Positions 55,747-64,000 of a stretch of DNA of 64,000 nt are shown one piece after another (the stretch's first letter is position 1; each line of letters starts with the position of its first letter). The notes beneath the pieces were generated by a model. It ran no database searches. It saw only the letters and a program-made list of their open reading frames with translations, and was not told the DNA's origin. The position numbers and the translations under genes were made by a program. This DNA comes from Actinomycetaceae bacterium zg-1166 (GTDB taxonomy: Bacteria > Actinomycetota > Actinomycetes > Actinomycetales > Actinomycetaceae): assembly GCA_015679245.1 (NCBI GenBank), contig CP064953.1:1116001-1180000 (forward strand), in the 5' to 3' direction.

Positions 55747-55969
55747 AGTCTCCACGATAGCGGCCTGCCGAAAGTGCGTCACCTCCCACGCCAGGATACG
55801 CGCAGTAACCCAGGATACTGCGCGGTAACCTAGAAGAGTAGATACGCGTGGAAAATATGCCAGATCGCGCCTAAAAGTGGCATACTCATTAGGTCTGTAT
55901 GTCTTACGCGCAGACATGTCCGTCGATTTTCGCACGGCGCTTGGCGCCGTCTCCATCAAGGAGCACCTT

Positions 55970-57316
55970 ATGAGTGACACACCAACCTCGGCAAAGCCGG
56001 CACCACGCCCAATTCCGCGCCCACGCCCAGCGGCTGTGCCAACACCTGCCGCGAAGGCACCTGTGGACGAGGCCGCCGCCGCACGCGCCGCCGCCTGGGG
56101 TCGAGTGGACGGTGAAGGGAACGTCTGGCTTCGTTCAGACGAAGGCGAACGCATCGTTGGCCAGTATGCGGCTGACGGCTCACCTGAGGATGCGCTTGCT
56201 CTCTACGTACGCCGCTTCCTCGACTTGCAGTCGCAGGTTGCCCTCCTTGAATCACGCGTGGAGCATATCTCCCCCGAGGAAGGACACAGCGCTCTTAAGG
56301 CCATTGACGAACAGCTCGTCGAGCCTGCTGTAATTGGCGATGTTGCCTCACTTCGTCAGCGTGCCAAAGCTCTGGAAGCAGCAGTTGCTGCACGGAAAGA
56401 AGAAGTGGCCAAGGAACGTGAAGCTGCCAAGGCAAAATCCCTGCACGAGCGTACGTCGATCGTCGAACAAGCCGAACAGCTTGCCGCCACAGATCCAGCA
56501 AAGATCCACTGGCGCAATACACAGGCCGAATTCTCACAGCTCTTTGACACGTGGAAGGAAATTCAACGCAAGGGTGCCCGCATTGATCGGCACACAGAAG
56601 AGGAACTGTGGAAACGCTTCTCCCGTGCACGCAAGCACTTCGACCGTTTGCGTCGCGAACACTTTGCCGAACTCGACGCTAAACGAGCAGAAGTGACAGC
56701 GGCCAAAAATGCGCTTATCGCCCGCGCCGAAGAACTCGCAGATTCAACCGATTGGGGGCGCACATCCACAATCTTCGCCAGTCTGATGGACGAGTGGCGC
56801 ACCCTCGGGCACGTCAGCCGTCGCGACGACGATAAGCTCTGGGCACGTTTCCGTGCCCCTCGCGATAAGTTCTTCACTGCTCGCGCAGAATTTGACCAGG
56901 CTCTTCAGCACGAACGTGAAACGAACCTGAAGGATAAACTCGCTCTCCTTGAGGAAGCCGAGAAACTTCTTCCCGTAGAGAATGTGAAGGCTGCGCGCAC
57001 AGCTCTCCGCGCAATTACTGAGAAGTGGGATCTCATCGGCCCCGTACCGCGAGCAGACTACGCTCGAAGCGAGGGACGCCTCCAACAGATCGAAGAAGCA
57101 GTACGTGAAGCTGAAGCCGAACGTTGGCACGCCACCGATCCGGCGAAGAAGCAACGTGCAAACGGCATGGCCGAGCAGCTTGAAGCCCTGATCGCCGAGC
57201 TTAACGAGCAGATTGCCGAAGCTGAGGAAGCAGGAGATGCTGCCAAGCTCAAGGAGCTGACAAGCGCCAAAGAAGCTCGTGAAGCCTGGCTCGCCCAAGT
57301 ACGCAAGGATCTCTAG
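55970..57316 (+). CDS. DUF349 helical repeat protein
   Basis: 448 residues. A Pro/Ala-rich N-terminus (1-40) precedes several DUF349 helical repeats, each with W-x-x-I/L and charged KLWARFRAPRDKFFTARAEFD-like helices. The charged coiled-coil end has ELNEQIAEAEEAGDAAKLKEL. Function is not established. The gene is common near relA and hisS in actinobacteria. AAGGAG before ATG 55970 fixes the start; a 7-bp hairpin (55934-55950) lies in the leader. Confidence 0.9.
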   Translation: MSDTPTSAKPAPRPIPRPRPAAVPTPAAKAPVDEAAAARAAAWGRVDGEGNVWLRSDEGERIVGQYAADGSPEDALALYVRRFLDLQSQVALLESRVEHISPEEGHSALKAIDEQLVEPAVIGDVASLRQRAKALEAAVAARKEEVAKEREAAKAKSLHERTSIVEQAEQLAATDPAKIHWRNTQAEFSQLFDTWKEIQRKGARIDRHTEEELWKRFSRARKHFDRLRREHFAELDAKRAEVTAAKNALIARAEELADSTDWGRTSTIFASLMDEWRTLGHVSRRDDDKLWARFRAPRDKFFTARAEFDQALQHERETNLKDKLALLEEAEKLLPVENVKAARTALRAITEKWDLIGPVPRADYARSEGRLQQIEEAVREAEAERWHATDPAKKQRANGMAEQLEALIAELNEQIAEAEEAGDAAKLKELTSAKEAREAWLAQVRKDL

Positions 57317-57358
57317 GGGAACTTTTAGGGCTGCGGTTCTTCGACAAAAAACTCCGTC

Positions 57359-57402
57359 ACTGTGGTGGGTGTCTCTTCCAGATACCCACCGCAGTTTTCT
57401 TT
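57359..57402 (+). terminator. Rho-independent terminator of the DUF349 gene
   Basis: A 12-bp stem (57359-57370 with 57384-57395, one mismatch) is followed by TTTCTTTT. Confidence 0.88.
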
Positions 57403-57689
57403 TGACCACTAAGCCTACAAGCCCGAGATCACGCCAAAGGCCCTCTAGCTCCGCGTATCGACATTCTTTCCCCTCAGGCAGTACTGAGGATCACCTAGTC
57501 CACTGTGCCCATCGCCGGGGAAGCGTCACCGGCAATGGGCACTGAAATCTACGAGAGTGGAGCAGCTTTTCTTCGGATGTGGACACGTCCCCCGATAGAC
57601 ACTCCCCTCAATAGGCGCTGAGAGAGTAGCGATAAGGAAACCTGTGGATAATCTCTGCGTGCTCGTGCATGGATGAGGTACACACAAGT
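57403..57689. other. Spacer with a second long hairpin
   Basis: GTGCCCATCGCCGG (57505-57518) pairs with CCGGCAATGGGCAC (57529-57542), one mismatch, 10-base loop and no U-tract. It may be a processing hairpin or part of a small RNA. No gene was recognised. Confidence 0.45.
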
Positions 57690-58241
57690 ATGAATATTCC
57701 TCGTTTCCCCGTCGTCGGGCTTAATCTTCCACCTCTTTCCCTCAACGACATTTCCTCTCTTGTGCGGGAGGGACTCGCTGTGGAATACATACCTCACTCC
57801 TTCGCGACCACAGATTTTCTCACAGAGCCTGCTCTTCGCGCTCATCTCCTTGCCACCGCGCTCCCACAGAAATGTTGCCTCGTCCATTGGAGTGCCTTGT
57901 GGGTGCATGTCGGATTCGCTTCACCGTTACCGCTTCCTTTTCCTCTGTGCGCAGCTCACCCTGGGCGCTCACGACCACCCATCATTATTCGTAAGCAGAT
58001 GACGTCTAGCTCACTCGTGCATATCGGGGGTATAGATGTCACCACTCCCGCGCGCACAGCTCTCGATCTACTCACTTATACGCCTCTTGATCGCGCACTC
58101 ACTGCTACTCTCACCCTCATACATCAAGGTCTTCACATCGAGGAAATTTTCCACCTACTTCGTCGTGAGCCGCGCCGTTTTTATCGGAAACGAACAGAAA
58201 TAATCCTCCAGGGGATCAACAAGTACCTGACAGATAGGTAG
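57690..58241 (+). CDS. AbiEi-antitoxin-like orphan protein
   Basis: 183 residues. The N-terminal part has the REGLAVEY...LRAHLLATAL pattern, then CCLVHWSALWVHVG, and the hallmark VHIGGIDVTTPARTALDLL that marks the C-terminal domain of AbiEi-like proteins in actinobacteria. Classical AbiEi is the antitoxin of the type IV AbiEii toxin, but single copies without a toxin are common and of unknown role. No AbiEii gene is next to it. The start at ATG 57690 has GAGGT nine bases before; the frame opens at 57669 without a ribosome site. Confidence 0.6.
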   Translation: MNIPRFPVVGLNLPPLSLNDISSLVREGLAVEYIPHSFATTDFLTEPALRAHLLATALPQKCCLVHWSALWVHVGFASPLPLPFPLCAAHPGRSRPPIIIRKQMTSSSLVHIGGIDVTTPARTALDLLTYTPLDRALTATLTLIHQGLHIEEIFHLLRREPRRFYRKRTEIILQGINKYLTDR

Positions 58242-58277
58242 GAAATCGAAGGCGACACTAACGTTGAGATACAAAAC

Positions 58278-60584
58278 TCACGAGGATGCCATACTCGCCT
58301 GGTTCGAAACTCGCCTATCCGTCTCCTTTTTCGATCCTGTCACGCGGTAGGCATCGTACACTCCTTCGACTTTACGCAGTTCCCGCAGCACTTGTTCGAG
58401 GTGACGCGGATCTGCCATCTCAAAGACGAAGCTGGACTTGGCCATTCTCTCCTTGGAAGTAGTCATCGTGCCTTGGAGGAGATTCACTCCATGCTCGGAG
58501 AGTACACGTGACATGTCGGTGAGTAGTCCCTGGCGATCCAGCGCCTCTACCTGCACTTGCACGAGGTACACGGCATCAGCACTCTCCGACCAATCCACTG
58601 GGATGAAACGGTCAGGTTCGCGCCGTAGCGAATCTACATTCGGACAGTCAGCTCGGTGTACAGAGAGTCCGTTGCCACGTGTGACGAAACCGACGATCTT
58701 ATCCGGCGGCACAGGAGTGCAACACTTGGCAAGTTTGACGAGCACATCGGAGGATTCCATTGCTTGGACAACGACCGCTGAATCTCCCCCAGCTCCAGGC
58801 CGGTGCTGGATGCGGGTGGGTGTCACAGCTTCGGCAAGCGTCTCCTCTACTCCCAAATTCCCGCCTTGGGATTGGATGAGGTGGCGCACCACTGTCTCAG
58901 CAGAGATCGCGCCTTCCCCGATCGCTGCATAGAGCTCGGTAACATCAGTGCGGCTGAGATCCTGAGCCACCCCGCGCAGCGTGTCATGGCTCATGAGACG
59001 CTGCACAGGTTGATTCTTCCGACGAATCGCCTTCGCAAGTTTGTCCTTACCTTCTTCAATAGCTTCATCGCGCCGAGAATGCTTAAACCACGACTTAATC
59101 TTGGCACGTGCCCTTGGCGAAGCGACGAATTCTAGCCATCCTCGCGAAGGGGCAGCCTCCGCGCTCTTTGAGGTGATGATCTCCACGTTGTCACCCGATT
59201 CGAGGCGATGATCGAGAGTGACGAGGCGATCATTCACACGTGCACCCACTGTACGGTGTCCCACCTCGGTATGGACGGCGTAGGCAAAGTCCACAGGAGT
59301 AGAGCCAGCTGGAAGTTCTTTCACTTCGCCTTTGGGAGTAAAGACATAAACCTGGTTACCGGAAATTTCATAGCGAAGCGAATCGAGAAACTCGGTGGGA
59401 TCGGCAGTTTCACGCTGCCAATCTACAAGCTGACGCAGCCAGTTGAGCTGTGTATCTTCCTCGCTTGTTCCACCTGCCCGAGCCGAACGTGCATTCTCCT
59501 TATAACGCCAGTGAGCTGCGACGCCATATTCTGCGCGACGATGCATATCAAAAGTGCGGATCTGCACCTCAAGCGTGCGCCCTTGTGGCCCAATCACTGT
59601 GGTGTGTAGTGACTGATAAAGATTGAATTTTGGGGTGGAAATATAATCTTTAATTCGTCCCTGAATCGGAGTGAAAAGAGTATTTGCCACACCAAGCACA
59701 GCGTAACAATCCGGTACAGTCTCCACAAGAACACGCACACCCACAAGATCATAAATATCTTCGAAATCTTTTCCTCGAAGAATCATCTTCTGGTAGATCG
59801 AGTAATAGTGCTTTGGACGCCCAGTGATAACACACTTGAGATGGTTAGCCTTGAGTTCCTTTTCCAAGGCATCCTTGATCTGAGCAATATAGGCTTCACG
59901 CTCGGGAGTACGCTCGGCCACCAGGTGCTCAATCTCGCTATAAACTGCTGGATAGAGAGCTTTGAAAGAAAGATCCTCTAATTCCCATTTAATCGAATTC
60001 ATGCCGAGACGATGAGCCAGCGGTGCGTAAATCTCAAGCGTCTCACGCGCCTTATTCTGGGCGCTAGCAGCGGAAACATATTTCCAGGTGCGTGCATTAT
60101 GGAGCCGATCAGCCAGTTTGATGAGAAGGACGCGAATATCTTTCGACATCGCAATCACCATCTTGCGCACCGTTTCAGCCTGGGCGGCTTCCCCGTACTC
60201 CACCTTATCTAGCTTTGTCACTCCATCGACAAGGAGTTCTACAGTGGAACCGAATGCTTTGCGAAGTTCCTCAAGCGAATATCCTGTATCTTCCACGGTG
60301 TCATGGAGGAGAGCACCGACGATTGTATCTTCGTCCATGCCAAGCTCACCTAGAATCGTCGCGACAGCAACAGGGTGGGTGATATAGGGCTCACCCGACT
60401 TGCGAACCTGACCGCGATGGCGCTCCTCCGCTACCGTGTAGGCACGGATGATACGCGCCTTATCCACGCTCTTTGTACCGAGAGCACGCAGGAGGGGTTC
60501 AAGGGCAGCGGGAACCGGCGAATTTTGCCGCCCCGTGAGCCATGTGAGTCGGGAAAGAACTCGCGGTGTCTGTGATTCACTCAT
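58278..60584 (-). CDS. Bifunctional (p)ppGpp synthetase/hydrolase (Rsh)
   Basis: 768 residues. The HD hydrolase domain has RHRGQVRKSGEPYITHP and LLHDTVEDTG. The synthetase domain has GRPKHYYSIYQKM, DFEDIYDLVGVRV and NLYQSLHTTV. TGS, zinc-finger-like and C-terminal ACT domains complete the RelA/SpoT plan. It sets the stringent-response alarmone level. The start ATG 60584 has GGGGGA before it and the usual N-terminus; the frame to 60668 crosses a hairpin and is unlikely. Confidence 0.97.
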   Translation of the reverse strand: MSESQTPRVLSRLTWLTGRQNSPVPAALEPLLRALGTKSVDKARIIRAYTVAEERHRGQVRKSGEPYITHPVAVATILGELGMDEDTIVGALLHDTVEDTGYSLEELRKAFGSTVELLVDGVTKLDKVEYGEAAQAETVRKMVIAMSKDIRVLLIKLADRLHNARTWKYVSAASAQNKARETLEIYAPLAHRLGMNSIKWELEDLSFKALYPAVYSEIEHLVAERTPEREAYIAQIKDALEKELKANHLKCVITGRPKHYYSIYQKMILRGKDFEDIYDLVGVRVLVETVPDCYAVLGVANTLFTPIQGRIKDYISTPKFNLYQSLHTTVIGPQGRTLEVQIRTFDMHRRAEYGVAAHWRYKENARSARAGGTSEEDTQLNWLRQLVDWQRETADPTEFLDSLRYEISGNQVYVFTPKGEVKELPAGSTPVDFAYAVHTEVGHRTVGARVNDRLVTLDHRLESGDNVEIITSKSAEAAPSRGWLEFVASPRARAKIKSWFKHSRRDEAIEEGKDKLAKAIRRKNQPVQRLMSHDTLRGVAQDLSRTDVTELYAAIGEGAISAETVVRHLIQSQGGNLGVEETLAEAVTPTRIQHRPGAGGDSAVVVQAMESSDVLVKLAKCCTPVPPDKIVGFVTRGNGLSVHRADCPNVDSLRREPDRFIPVDWSESADAVYLVQVQVEALDRQGLLTDMSRVLSEHGVNLLQGTMTTSKERMAKSSFVFEMADPRHLEQVLRELRKVEGVYDAYRVTGSKKETDRRVSNQASMASS

Positions 60585-60637
60585 AGTTGTCCCCCAATCC
60601 CAAGAGTCACATTTGCTCCTTGATTCTCCAACTATAT

Positions 60638-60674
60638 AGAACAATGGCCGCACCTGTAGCGCGGCCATTGTTCT
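60638..60674 (-). terminator. 14-bp hairpin between apt and rsh
   Basis: AGAACAATGGCCGC (60638-60651) pairs perfectly with GCGGCCATTGTTCT (60661-60674). On the minus strand it follows apt and is followed by ATATAGTT, a weak tail. It may attenuate or separate apt and rsh transcripts. Confidence 0.6.
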
Positions 60675-60866
60675 GAGAAATCAACGTCTCTTATGTGTCT
60701 CGTCCATTTATGAGTCTTGTCCCTGTGAGGGCGCGGAGCCAACAGCGAAGTTCGACCTGTAGGCTACCTTCTCGTCTCGCCCATATAAATGCGCGAAATC
60801 CGTCCCAACCGCAATCAAACCAGCATAGACCGAACCGACATAGACGATGTGTTTCTTCATCGCACT

Positions 60867-61406
60867 TTAGTAGGTGAGAACGGCATCTACCTCGCGTCCT
60901 GCGAGTTTTGCCCGCCCGCCTAGAGCTTCAAGCTCAATAAGAACACACAGACCCGTGGGTCTTCCGCCGGCGCGCTCAATGAGGTCAAAAGCTGCATTGG
61001 CTGTGCCACCAGTAGCCAGGACATCATCGATCACGAGAACACGCTGCCCGTCCTCCACAGTGAAAGGCTGAAGCTCCATACGCGCCGAGCCATATTCGAG
61101 GTCATAATCAACCCCTACAACTGGCCCAGGAAGGCGCCCAGCCTTGCGCACAGTCACCATTCCCACCCCGAGGGCAAGAGCAAGTGGAGCAGCGAGAATG
61201 AAGCCACGCGACTCAAGGCCAGCCACGGCATCCACCTTACCCTTGTAGTGCTTGGCAAGGATATCAATAAGGGCAGCGAAGCCCTCAGGATCGGCAATAA
61301 GTGGAGTGATGTCACGGAAGAGGACGCCGGGGGCTGGGAAATCCTGCACTTCCCGCAAGTGACTTTCGACGAGAGCCACCGTTTCGTCGGGGAATACTCC
61401 GCTCAT
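60867..61406 (-). CDS. apt: Adenine phosphoribosyltransferase
   Basis: 179 residues. The PRPP-binding motif is VLVIDDVLATGGTA, with GLESRGFILAAPLA and DFPAPGVLFRDITPL. It salvages adenine to AMP. It overlaps secF by 4 bases, the conserved order secD-secF-apt-rsh of actinobacteria. Confidence 0.96.
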   Translation of the reverse strand: MSGVFPDETVALVESHLREVQDFPAPGVLFRDITPLIADPEGFAALIDILAKHYKGKVDAVAGLESRGFILAAPLALALGVGMVTVRKAGRLPGPVVGVDYDLEYGSARMELQPFTVEDGQRVLVIDDVLATGGTANAAFDLIERAGGRPTGLCVLIELEALGGRAKLAGREVDAVLTY

Positions 61407-62515
61407 TTCTTGCTCCTCTTCTTGCGCTTGGGTTGAGCTGATACACCTTGGTGTGCACCAGCCGAACGAATAACTCCAGCGGCGGCCACAAGCGTCCGTT
61501 CGCTTTCTTCGTCCTCGCCAGCCTCGCGAACTCGCGCACGTTCCTCACGAACCTTCGTGACTAGCCTAGTGTGAGCCTTGATCGCCGGGCTGTGTTCGGC
61601 GAAAGCTACAGCCAGTGGAGAGGCGATGAAAATCGACGACAGCGTGGAAAGGATGAGACCGACGAACATGACGAGGGCAAGATCTGCAAGAGTTCCTGCG
61701 CCTAGGAGCACGACGCCAATAAACAAAATAGAGGCGATTGGGAGGATAGAGGTAGCCGAGGTATTGATCGAACGGATAAGCGTCTGATTGACAGCAAGGT
61801 TTGTAGACTCGGCAAAGGTGTAATCAGTCTGCGACGTGAGCTTCGTCGTATTCTCGCGCACTTTATCGAACACAACGATCGTGTCGTAGAGAGAATAGCC
61901 GAGAATTGTCAGCAGGCCAATCACCGTGGACGGTGTGAACTCGAAACCAAAGATGCAGTAGACACCCACTGTCACGACAAGATCGTGGAAGAGAGCGAGA
62001 ATGGCACCGGCTGCATTTCGCCAGGATCGGAAGTACGCAGTGAGACCCACAGCCACGAGGACAAGGAATACGACGAAGCCACGAATCGCCTTCATGAGGA
62101 TGTCCTGACCCCACGAAGGGCCGATGAAGGTAGAGGTGATCGCTGTAGGTTCGACATCATAAGCATTAGCGAGTTTTTCGCGAATCACTTCCGTATCCGT
62201 ATTTGAGATGTTCTGTGTCACGGTCTGGATTCGCACGGTGGAGTCACCCACCTGGGTGACTCGGGCAGCCTCATCACCAAGGTATTCCTTCATGACATTG
62301 GAGGCCGGCCCCTGATCCGTTGTCGCCGCGTTCGAGACCGTAAACTGCGACCCACCTGTGAACTCAATACCCAGATTAAGACCCTTGGTGAAGATGAGAA
62401 GGATCGAAAGTAAGGACGCAGCTACCGCAAGAGAGAACCAGATGCGGCGCTTACCCACAAAGTTAAAGGATTTATGCCCCGTGTAGAGGTCATTTCCGAG
62501 ACTGTGCATCGACAT
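61403..62515 (-). CDS. secF: SecF, protein translocase subunit
   Basis: 370 residues with six membrane helices. GIEFTGGSQFTVS near the first helix, and the SecF signature VFDKVREN with LNQTL-type NQTLIRSINTSATS are seen. With SecD it uses the proton gradient to pull exported proteins outward. The C-tail is Arg/Lys-rich. The start ATG overlaps the secD stop by one base (TAATG). Confidence 0.96.
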   Translation of the reverse strand: MSMHSLGNDLYTGHKSFNFVGKRRIWFSLAVAASLLSILLIFTKGLNLGIEFTGGSQFTVSNAATTDQGPASNVMKEYLGDEAARVTQVGDSTVRIQTVTQNISNTDTEVIREKLANAYDVEPTAITSTFIGPSWGQDILMKAIRGFVVFLVLVAVGLTAYFRSWRNAAGAILALFHDLVVTVGVYCIFGFEFTPSTVIGLLTILGYSLYDTIVVFDKVRENTTKLTSQTDYTFAESTNLAVNQTLIRSINTSATSILPIASILFIGVVLLGAGTLADLALVMFVGLILSTLSSIFIASPLAVAFAEHSPAIKAHTRLVTKVREERARVREAGEDEESERTLVAAAGVIRSAGAHQGVSAQPKRKKRSKK

Positions 62516-64000
62516 TACTTCGTCTCCTTCACTTCGGAGGATTTGCCGTCGCCAGCAGGCTCACCCACCGTAGAGTCGCTAGCCTCGGCGTTCTTGTCGG
62601 CGAGTTCGTCGTTGGGAGCTTCTTCAGCTAAAAGCTGTGAGTCTGGCTCACCAGACTGTTCGGTAGAGCGTTCTGCTTCGAGCTTGGCACGGCGTTCACG
62701 GGCGCGACGCTCAGCCAAGGAGAGGTGTTCTGCACCTTCAGTGCGGATTGGGGAATCCTCTTCCTCTGCGTCCACAGCTACGATTCCCTTGGCAGGCTTA
62801 GCTCCAGCTTTCCTCTCGTTCACGGAACGAACTTGCCCACGCCCACGATAGGCGGGAGTACGGCCAAGCGCCTCGGGATTCATACCAGAGAATCGGCGCC
62901 CCTCACCGAAGAACTTCGTACGCACAAGGAGCGTCATGACCGGATAGGTGAACATCATGACGATCACAAGGTCAATGAGAGTGGTCAACCCGAGCGTGAA
63001 GGCGAAGCCGCGCACCGATCCAACCGCGAGGAAGTAGAGCACCACCGAGCAGAGGAGATTCACACCGTCAGCCACAATGATTGTGCGCTTAGCTCGATGC
63101 CACCCATGAGAGACTGCTGCGACGAGAGAACGACCTTCGCGGATCTCGTCACGAATACGCTCGAAGAACACGATGAAGGAATCCGCCGTGATACCCACCG
63201 AGATAATAAGACCCACGACACCGGCCATCGACAAGCGATAGCCCATTATCCACGAGAGCAAACACACGGTGAGGTAGGAGAGCGCAGTGGCAATCACTAC
63301 GGAGCCGGCGGCCACAAGGCCAAGACCGTGATACTGCCACAACAGGTAGAGAACCACGAGGATGAGGCCGACGAGACCAGCCAATAGACCAGAAGCGAGA
63401 GATTCAGAGCCAAGAGTGGCCGAAATCTGTTCTTCGGACTGAACCTGGAAGTTGAGAGGTAGTGAACCAAAGCTCAGCTGGTTAGCAAGCGTGCTAGCAG
63501 ACTCTGCGTTGAAGTTACCGGAGATCTCTGCCTTCCCGTCCAAAATCGGTAGGTTTGGTACCGGTGCAGAGAGCACCTTGCCATCCAAGACGATCGCAAA
63601 CTGATTGCGCGGGCTCTGGAGCTTGACTAGTCGCGTCGTGATTTCTCCAAAGGCCTTGGTACCCTCAGAATCGAAAGAGATCGCTACAACCCACTTATTA
63701 TCCTGCTGGTTGAAACCGGAGGTTGCCTTCGTCAGTTGAGTTCCCTCGATTGAGGCCGGCCCAAGGATGTACTTGAACCCAGGCTGCGAGGAGCACGCAA
63801 CGATCGGAGTGCTAGGATCGTCAGCCCCCATCGCACCTGCATTAGGAGTGATGCAGTTGAGCTTCAGAGCCTCGTAGGTGAGCTTTTCTGTGATCCATGC
63901 GGGATCCGAACCGTCGGAGGGTGTCGTAGCTGGCTGGTCAGAGATTACACCGTCACCATTGGTATCAGCGAGACGCTTAGCTTGTTCGTCGAGCTCTTCT
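62515..64000 (-). CDS. secD: SecD, protein translocase subunit (N-terminus outside window)
   Basis: The frame is open to base 64000, so the N-terminal helix is missing. The visible part includes the P1 domain end (QLSFGSLPLNFQVQSEEQIS), five membrane helices with the ADSFIVFFERIRDE motif, and a long acidic, Glu/Ser-rich cytoplasmic C-tail (about 150 residues). Near the left of the visible protein there is a DTNGDGVISD segment that looks like a dockerin or EF-hand calcium loop, unusual for SecD. secF follows directly. Confidence 0.95.
   Translation of the reverse strand, partial: EELDEQAKRLADTNGDGVISDQPATTPSDGSDPAWITEKLTYEALKLNCITPNAGAMGADDPSTPIVACSSQPGFKYILGPASIEGTQLTKATSGFNQQDNKWVVAISFDSEGTKAFGEITTRLVKLQSPRNQFAIVLDGKVLSAPVPNLPILDGKAEISGNFNAESASTLANQLSFGSLPLNFQVQSEEQISATLGSESLASGLLAGLVGLILVVLYLLWQYHGLGLVAAGSVVIATALSYLTVCLLSWIMGYRLSMAGVVGLIISVGITADSFIVFFERIRDEIREGRSLVAAVSHGWHRAKRTIIVADGVNLLCSVVLYFLAVGSVRGFAFTLGLTTLIDLVIVMMFTYPVMTLLVRTKFFGEGRRFSGMNPEALGRTPAYRGRGQVRSVNERKAGAKPAKGIVAVDAEEEDSPIRTEGAEHLSLAERRARERRAKLEAERSTEQSGEPDSQLLAEEAPNDELADKNAEASDSTVGEPAGDGKSSEVKETK

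Noticed and set aside
55747-56154. Upstream extension of the MBL hydrolase
   Set aside because: It runs antisense through the DUF349 start and is low-complexity; the fold begins at ATG 55746.

Overview
The window looks like a chromosomal segment from a mid-GC Actinobacterium, probably of the Actinomycetaceae (Arcanobacterium/Trueperella/Actinomyces-like). This rests on protein style and gene order only: a secD-secF-apt-rsh cluster with a glyoxalase-II-like gene and hisS nearby, a mycoredoxin-like protein, a fumarylacetoacetase-family gene near gltX, a single bifunctional Rsh, a large secreted sialidase, and wall-anchor signals of the LAxTG type rather than LPXTG. No rRNA, insertion sequence, phage, integrase or CRISPR array was seen.

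Layout. 1-7.3 kb: the end of a MetQ-like lipoprotein gene, a MATE exporter, a 1003-residue LAYTG-anchored surface protein, and a membrane-anchored coiled-coil protein with an odd repeat-rich leader. 7.4-10.3 kb: a two-gene sucrose unit (MFS permease and sucrose phosphorylase). 10.5-17.1 kb: a variant leucine-rich-repeat membrane protein, a glutaredoxin-like protein, an APC permease, TerC behind a manganese (yybP-ykoY) riboswitch, and uvrB with an SOS box. 17.3-24.5 kb: an FtsH-like protease, an M20 amidohydrolase-metN-metI-metQ operon, and coaE with an unusual tail. 24.8-29.1 kb: an IscR-like Rrf2 regulator, two tRNA-Glu, one tRNA-Gln, gltX and a PatB/MalY C-S lyase. 29.6-34.7 kb: a 1348-residue sialidase and a FAH-family gene. 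34.9-46.8 kb: an acyl-CoA ligase, a shikimate-dehydrogenase-like gene with a possible leader peptide, tyrS, argH, argF, two MFS exporters and a nitroreductase. 47.2-53.5 kb: the arginine operon argC-J-B-D-R-G, tightly overlapping, with an ArgR-like palindrome at a probably leaderless argC start. 53.6-64 kb: hisS, an MBL hydrolase, a DUF349 protein, an orphan AbiEi-like protein, the (p)ppGpp synthetase/hydrolase, apt, secF and secD, which runs off the right edge.

How the genes fit together. Arginine synthesis is nearly complete (argCJBD, argF, argG, argH and argR; no argA is seen and ArgJ can recycle acetyl groups). Methionine or N-acyl-methionine uptake is served by the M20-MetNIQ operon and a second MetQ. 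Sucrose is imported and phosphorolysed. Sialidase and the wall-anchored proteins point to life on mucosal surfaces.

The least expected signal is a recurring pattern at gene ends. Short tandem repeats straddle or abut stop codons of an APC permease (18-bp units), an MFS exporter (21-bp units) and hisS (13-bp repeat). The LRV-domain gene has an in-frame TAG followed by 49 more codons of Pro/Ala-rich sequence. Several spacers also hold short direct repeats of 11-25 bp period.
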